The notes beneath the pieces are model-generated. The model had not been told where the DNA came from. It saw only the letters and a list, made by a program, of their open reading frames with translations, and did no database searches. The translations under genes were made by a program, and so were the position numbers. This document shows positions 31,332-32,801 of a stretch of DNA of 32,801 bases, piece by piece. Origin of the DNA: Ruminococcaceae bacterium UBA7217 (GTDB lineage Bacteria; Bacillota; Clostridia; Oscillospirales; Acutalibacteraceae); assembly GCA_002490425.1 (NCBI GenBank), contig DKTZ01000038.1, forward strand, positions 701-33,501, read 5' to 3'. Position 1 is the stretch's first letter; each line of letters begins with the position of its first letter.

Positions 31332-31940
31332 TTATAAATTCTCTTTAATAGCCGCCAAAAGCTCGTCATAAGTTTCGTATGCCGGAAGCTCAGGATAGTC
31401 AGCCTTAATTTTATCAGTGCTCTTGAATAAAAAGCCCGCTTTGCTCGCCTTAATCATACCCAGGTCATTGTAGCTGTCGCCGCTTGCAATGGTCTCAAAG
31501 CCGATTGACTGAAGCGCTTTAACGGTAGAAAGCTTTGAATCCTTAATACGCATTCTAAATCCTGTGATTTCACCGTCGTCCGCAACCTCAAGAGTGTTGC
31601 AGAAAATTGTGGGCATACCGAGTTTCTGCATTAAAGGACCTGCAAACTGTGTAAAGGTATCGCTCAAAATAATAACCTGTGTAAGACTTCTGAGCTCGTC
31701 AAGAAATTCCTTAGCACCGGGCATCGGGTCAATCTTTGCAATCGTTGCCTGAACCTCTTTGAGTCCTAAACCGTGCTCTTTAAGAATGTTAAGACGGTAT
31801 TTCATAAGCTTGTCATAGTCAGGCTCATCTCTTGTTGTCTTTTTAAGCTCGGGGATTCCGCTTTCTTCTGCGAAAGCAATCCAAATTTCAGGTACTAAAA
31901 CACCTTCCATATCAAGACATACAATGTTCATATCACTCAT
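31332..31940 (-). CDS. thrH: Phosphoserine phosphatase / homoserine phosphotransferase
   Basis: ThrH, a HAD-superfamily enzyme of 202 residues. In Pseudomonas it removes phosphate from phosphoserine and can pass it to homoserine, giving phosphohomoserine for threonine synthesis. The match is very close in pattern: CLDMEGVLVPEIWIAFAE at the nucleophile motif (D10, E12), TTRDEPDYDKLMKYRL, VIILSDTF for motif II, KDSKLSTVKA for the Lys motif, and ASGDSYNDLGM for the metal-binding motif. ATG at 31940 fits the RBS GGAGA (31951-31955, minus) and family length; ATG at 31961 has no RBS. The pairing with metY links serine, homoserine and methionine metabolism in one operon with its own promoter. Confidence 0.95.
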   Translation of the reverse strand: MSDMNIVCLDMEGVLVPEIWIAFAEESGIPELKKTTRDEPDYDKLMKYRLNILKEHGLGLKEVQATIAKIDPMPGAKEFLDELRSLTQVIILSDTFTQFAGPLMQKLGMPTIFCNTLEVADDGEITGFRMRIKDSKLSTVKALQSIGFETIASGDSYNDLGMIKASKAGFLFKSTDKIKADYPELPAYETYDELLAAIKENL

Positions 31941-31977
31941 AACAAACAACTCTCCGTTCATTAAAAAATTTTATTTT

Positions 31978-32006
31978 ATTATATACTAATTATTCAGCTT
32001 TTTCAA
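31978..32006 (-). promoter_or_regulatory. Sigma-A-type promoter for thrH-metY operon
   Basis: On the minus strand: TTGAAA (32006-32001), 17-bp spacer, TATAAT (31983-31978), close to consensus, placed between the ttcA-like stop and thrH. Confidence 0.78.
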
Positions 32007-32009
32007 GTA

Positions 32010-32720
32010 TTACCAATTGCTGATATTACCCGTTTGCATTGCGCCGATAATTTTCTGCCGTATTGCAGGGTATTTCTTTTCAAGCTCTTTTAAAAGCTGT
32101 TTCATTTCTTCTCTGTGGGTGTTTTCGTCCGCAGGACATCGGCTTTTCACAATCGGCAGATTTTCTTTTCTGACAACACGTTCAATGTCTGCTTCAAAGG
32201 TAAAAATCAGCGGTCTTATCATATACAAATCTTTTCTTGAAAGGTATGAAACAGGGGAGAAACATTCGGCTCTTCCACCAGAGAAAAGATTCATCAAAAA
32301 TGTTTCTGCGGCATCATCTAAATGATGTCCGAGAGCAATCTTATTACAGCCAAGCTCCTTTGCGGTGTCGTGCAAAAGACCTCTTCTCATTCTTGCACAA
32401 AGACTGCACGGATTTTTCTCTTTTCTCGTCTCGAATATTACATTATATAAATCAGTCCGCTTAACTGTATACGGAATGTTATTTTCCTCGCAAAGCCTTT
32501 CAATTTCGGAATAGTCGCCGTATTCGCCGAAAAAGCACGGGTCAAGCGTAACTGCGCAAAGCTCAAAATTTTTGGGGTAAAACCGCCTAAGCTCCGCCAT
32601 ACATTTTAACAGCGCAACGCTGTCTTTTCCGCCCGAAACGCACACCGCAATTTTATCGCCGGATTCTATCATATTATATTTATCAACTGCAGCACGGACA
32701 AGGCTTAACAGCTTTTGCAT
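32010..32720 (-). CDS. ttcA: TtcA-like tRNA 2-thiocytidine biosynthesis enzyme (PP-loop ATPase)
   Basis: A PP-loop (adenylyl-transferring) protein of 236 residues predicted to thiolate C32 of tRNA. ATP-binding SGGKDS is at 29-34. C104-x2-C107 (NPCSLCARMRRG) and C194 (KSRCPADENTHREEM) are the three Cys that hold the [4Fe-4S] cluster in TtcA/TtuA-group enzymes. ALGHHLDDAAETFLMNL is the second conserved block. It is shorter than E. coli TtcA (about 311), as is usual in Firmicutes. GGAGGTGAG precedes the ATG at 32720. The AT-rich 81 bases above it, up to the window end, contain no clear promoter. Confidence 0.92.
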   Translation of the reverse strand: MQKLLSLVRAAVDKYNMIESGDKIAVCVSGGKDSVALLKCMAELRRFYPKNFELCAVTLDPCFFGEYGDYSEIERLCEENNIPYTVKRTDLYNVIFETRKEKNPCSLCARMRRGLLHDTAKELGCNKIALGHHLDDAAETFLMNLFSGGRAECFSPVSYLSRKDLYMIRPLIFTFEADIERVVRKENLPIVKSRCPADENTHREEMKQLLKELEKKYPAIRQKIIGAMQTGNISNW

Positions 32721-32801
32721 ACGCTCACCTCCGTTTTTTCTTTATTTTATATCTTTATAACAAAAAAGTAAACAAAAATTTGTAAAAAATTCTTTATGAG
32801 A

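Noticed and set aside
1..32801. CRISPR arrays, rRNA genes, insertion sequences, plasmid or phage replication genes
   Set aside because: No regularly spaced direct repeats, rRNA signatures, transposase, integrase or phage structural genes were recognised on either strand.

Overview
The window looks like chromosome from a gut-type Clostridia (Firmicutes) bacterium, probably Oscillospiraceae/Ruminococcaceae-like. The evidence is an AT-leaning background with cttc/att/aaa-rich codon use, strong AGGAG ribosome sites, sigma-A-type promoters, short intergenic terminators, an alpha-type (Bacillus-like) glutamine synthetase and a yybP-ykoY manganese riboswitch. The genus is inference; I cannot search databases.

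Left part (1-15,087, core-like). It opens with the 3' end of an ABC ATPase gene and its large FtsX-type permease. A tight plus-strand operon follows: cyclophilin, methylthioadenosine (MTA)/S-adenosylhomocysteine deaminase, purine nucleoside phosphorylase, methylthioribose-1-phosphate isomerase (mtnA), a cysteine-synthase-like PLP enzyme and a GPH-family symporter. Together the middle genes read as an MTA-to-methylthioinosine-to-methylthioribulose-1-phosphate salvage route. glnA, two small membrane proteins, tcdA (minus strand) and ychF come next. Between ychF and a tRNA-Arg(CCG) lies about 350 bp with no gene, packed with nested inverted repeats.

Middle part (about 15,090-22,070, accessory). 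Directly after the tRNA the codon use changes to GC-rich (ctg, ggc, gac, cgg). This block holds a small protein that may be a mobile-element relic, an XRE regulator, a 12-helix membrane protein fused to a LuxR-type helix-turn-helix domain, and then a four-gene operon that I cannot assign to a known system. That operon encodes a secreted protein with a CxxH...CxxC motif (apparently broken by a one-base frameshift), a C-terminally membrane-anchored protein, a multi-helix protein with a large extracytoplasmic domain, and a lipoprotein. This is the best candidate for an undescribed envelope-associated system. No integrase or flanking direct repeat was seen.

Right part (22,070-32,801, core-like again). 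It contains citrate synthase, a soluble S24/S26-family peptidase, a second GPH symporter, and a P-type cation ATPase preceded by a manganese riboswitch whose P1 helix competes with a terminator. A minus-strand operon thrH - metY - membrane-anchored metallophosphoesterase follows, then a TtcA-like tRNA thiolation enzyme. MetY could in principle capture methanethiol released from the MTA pathway encoded 20 kb away.
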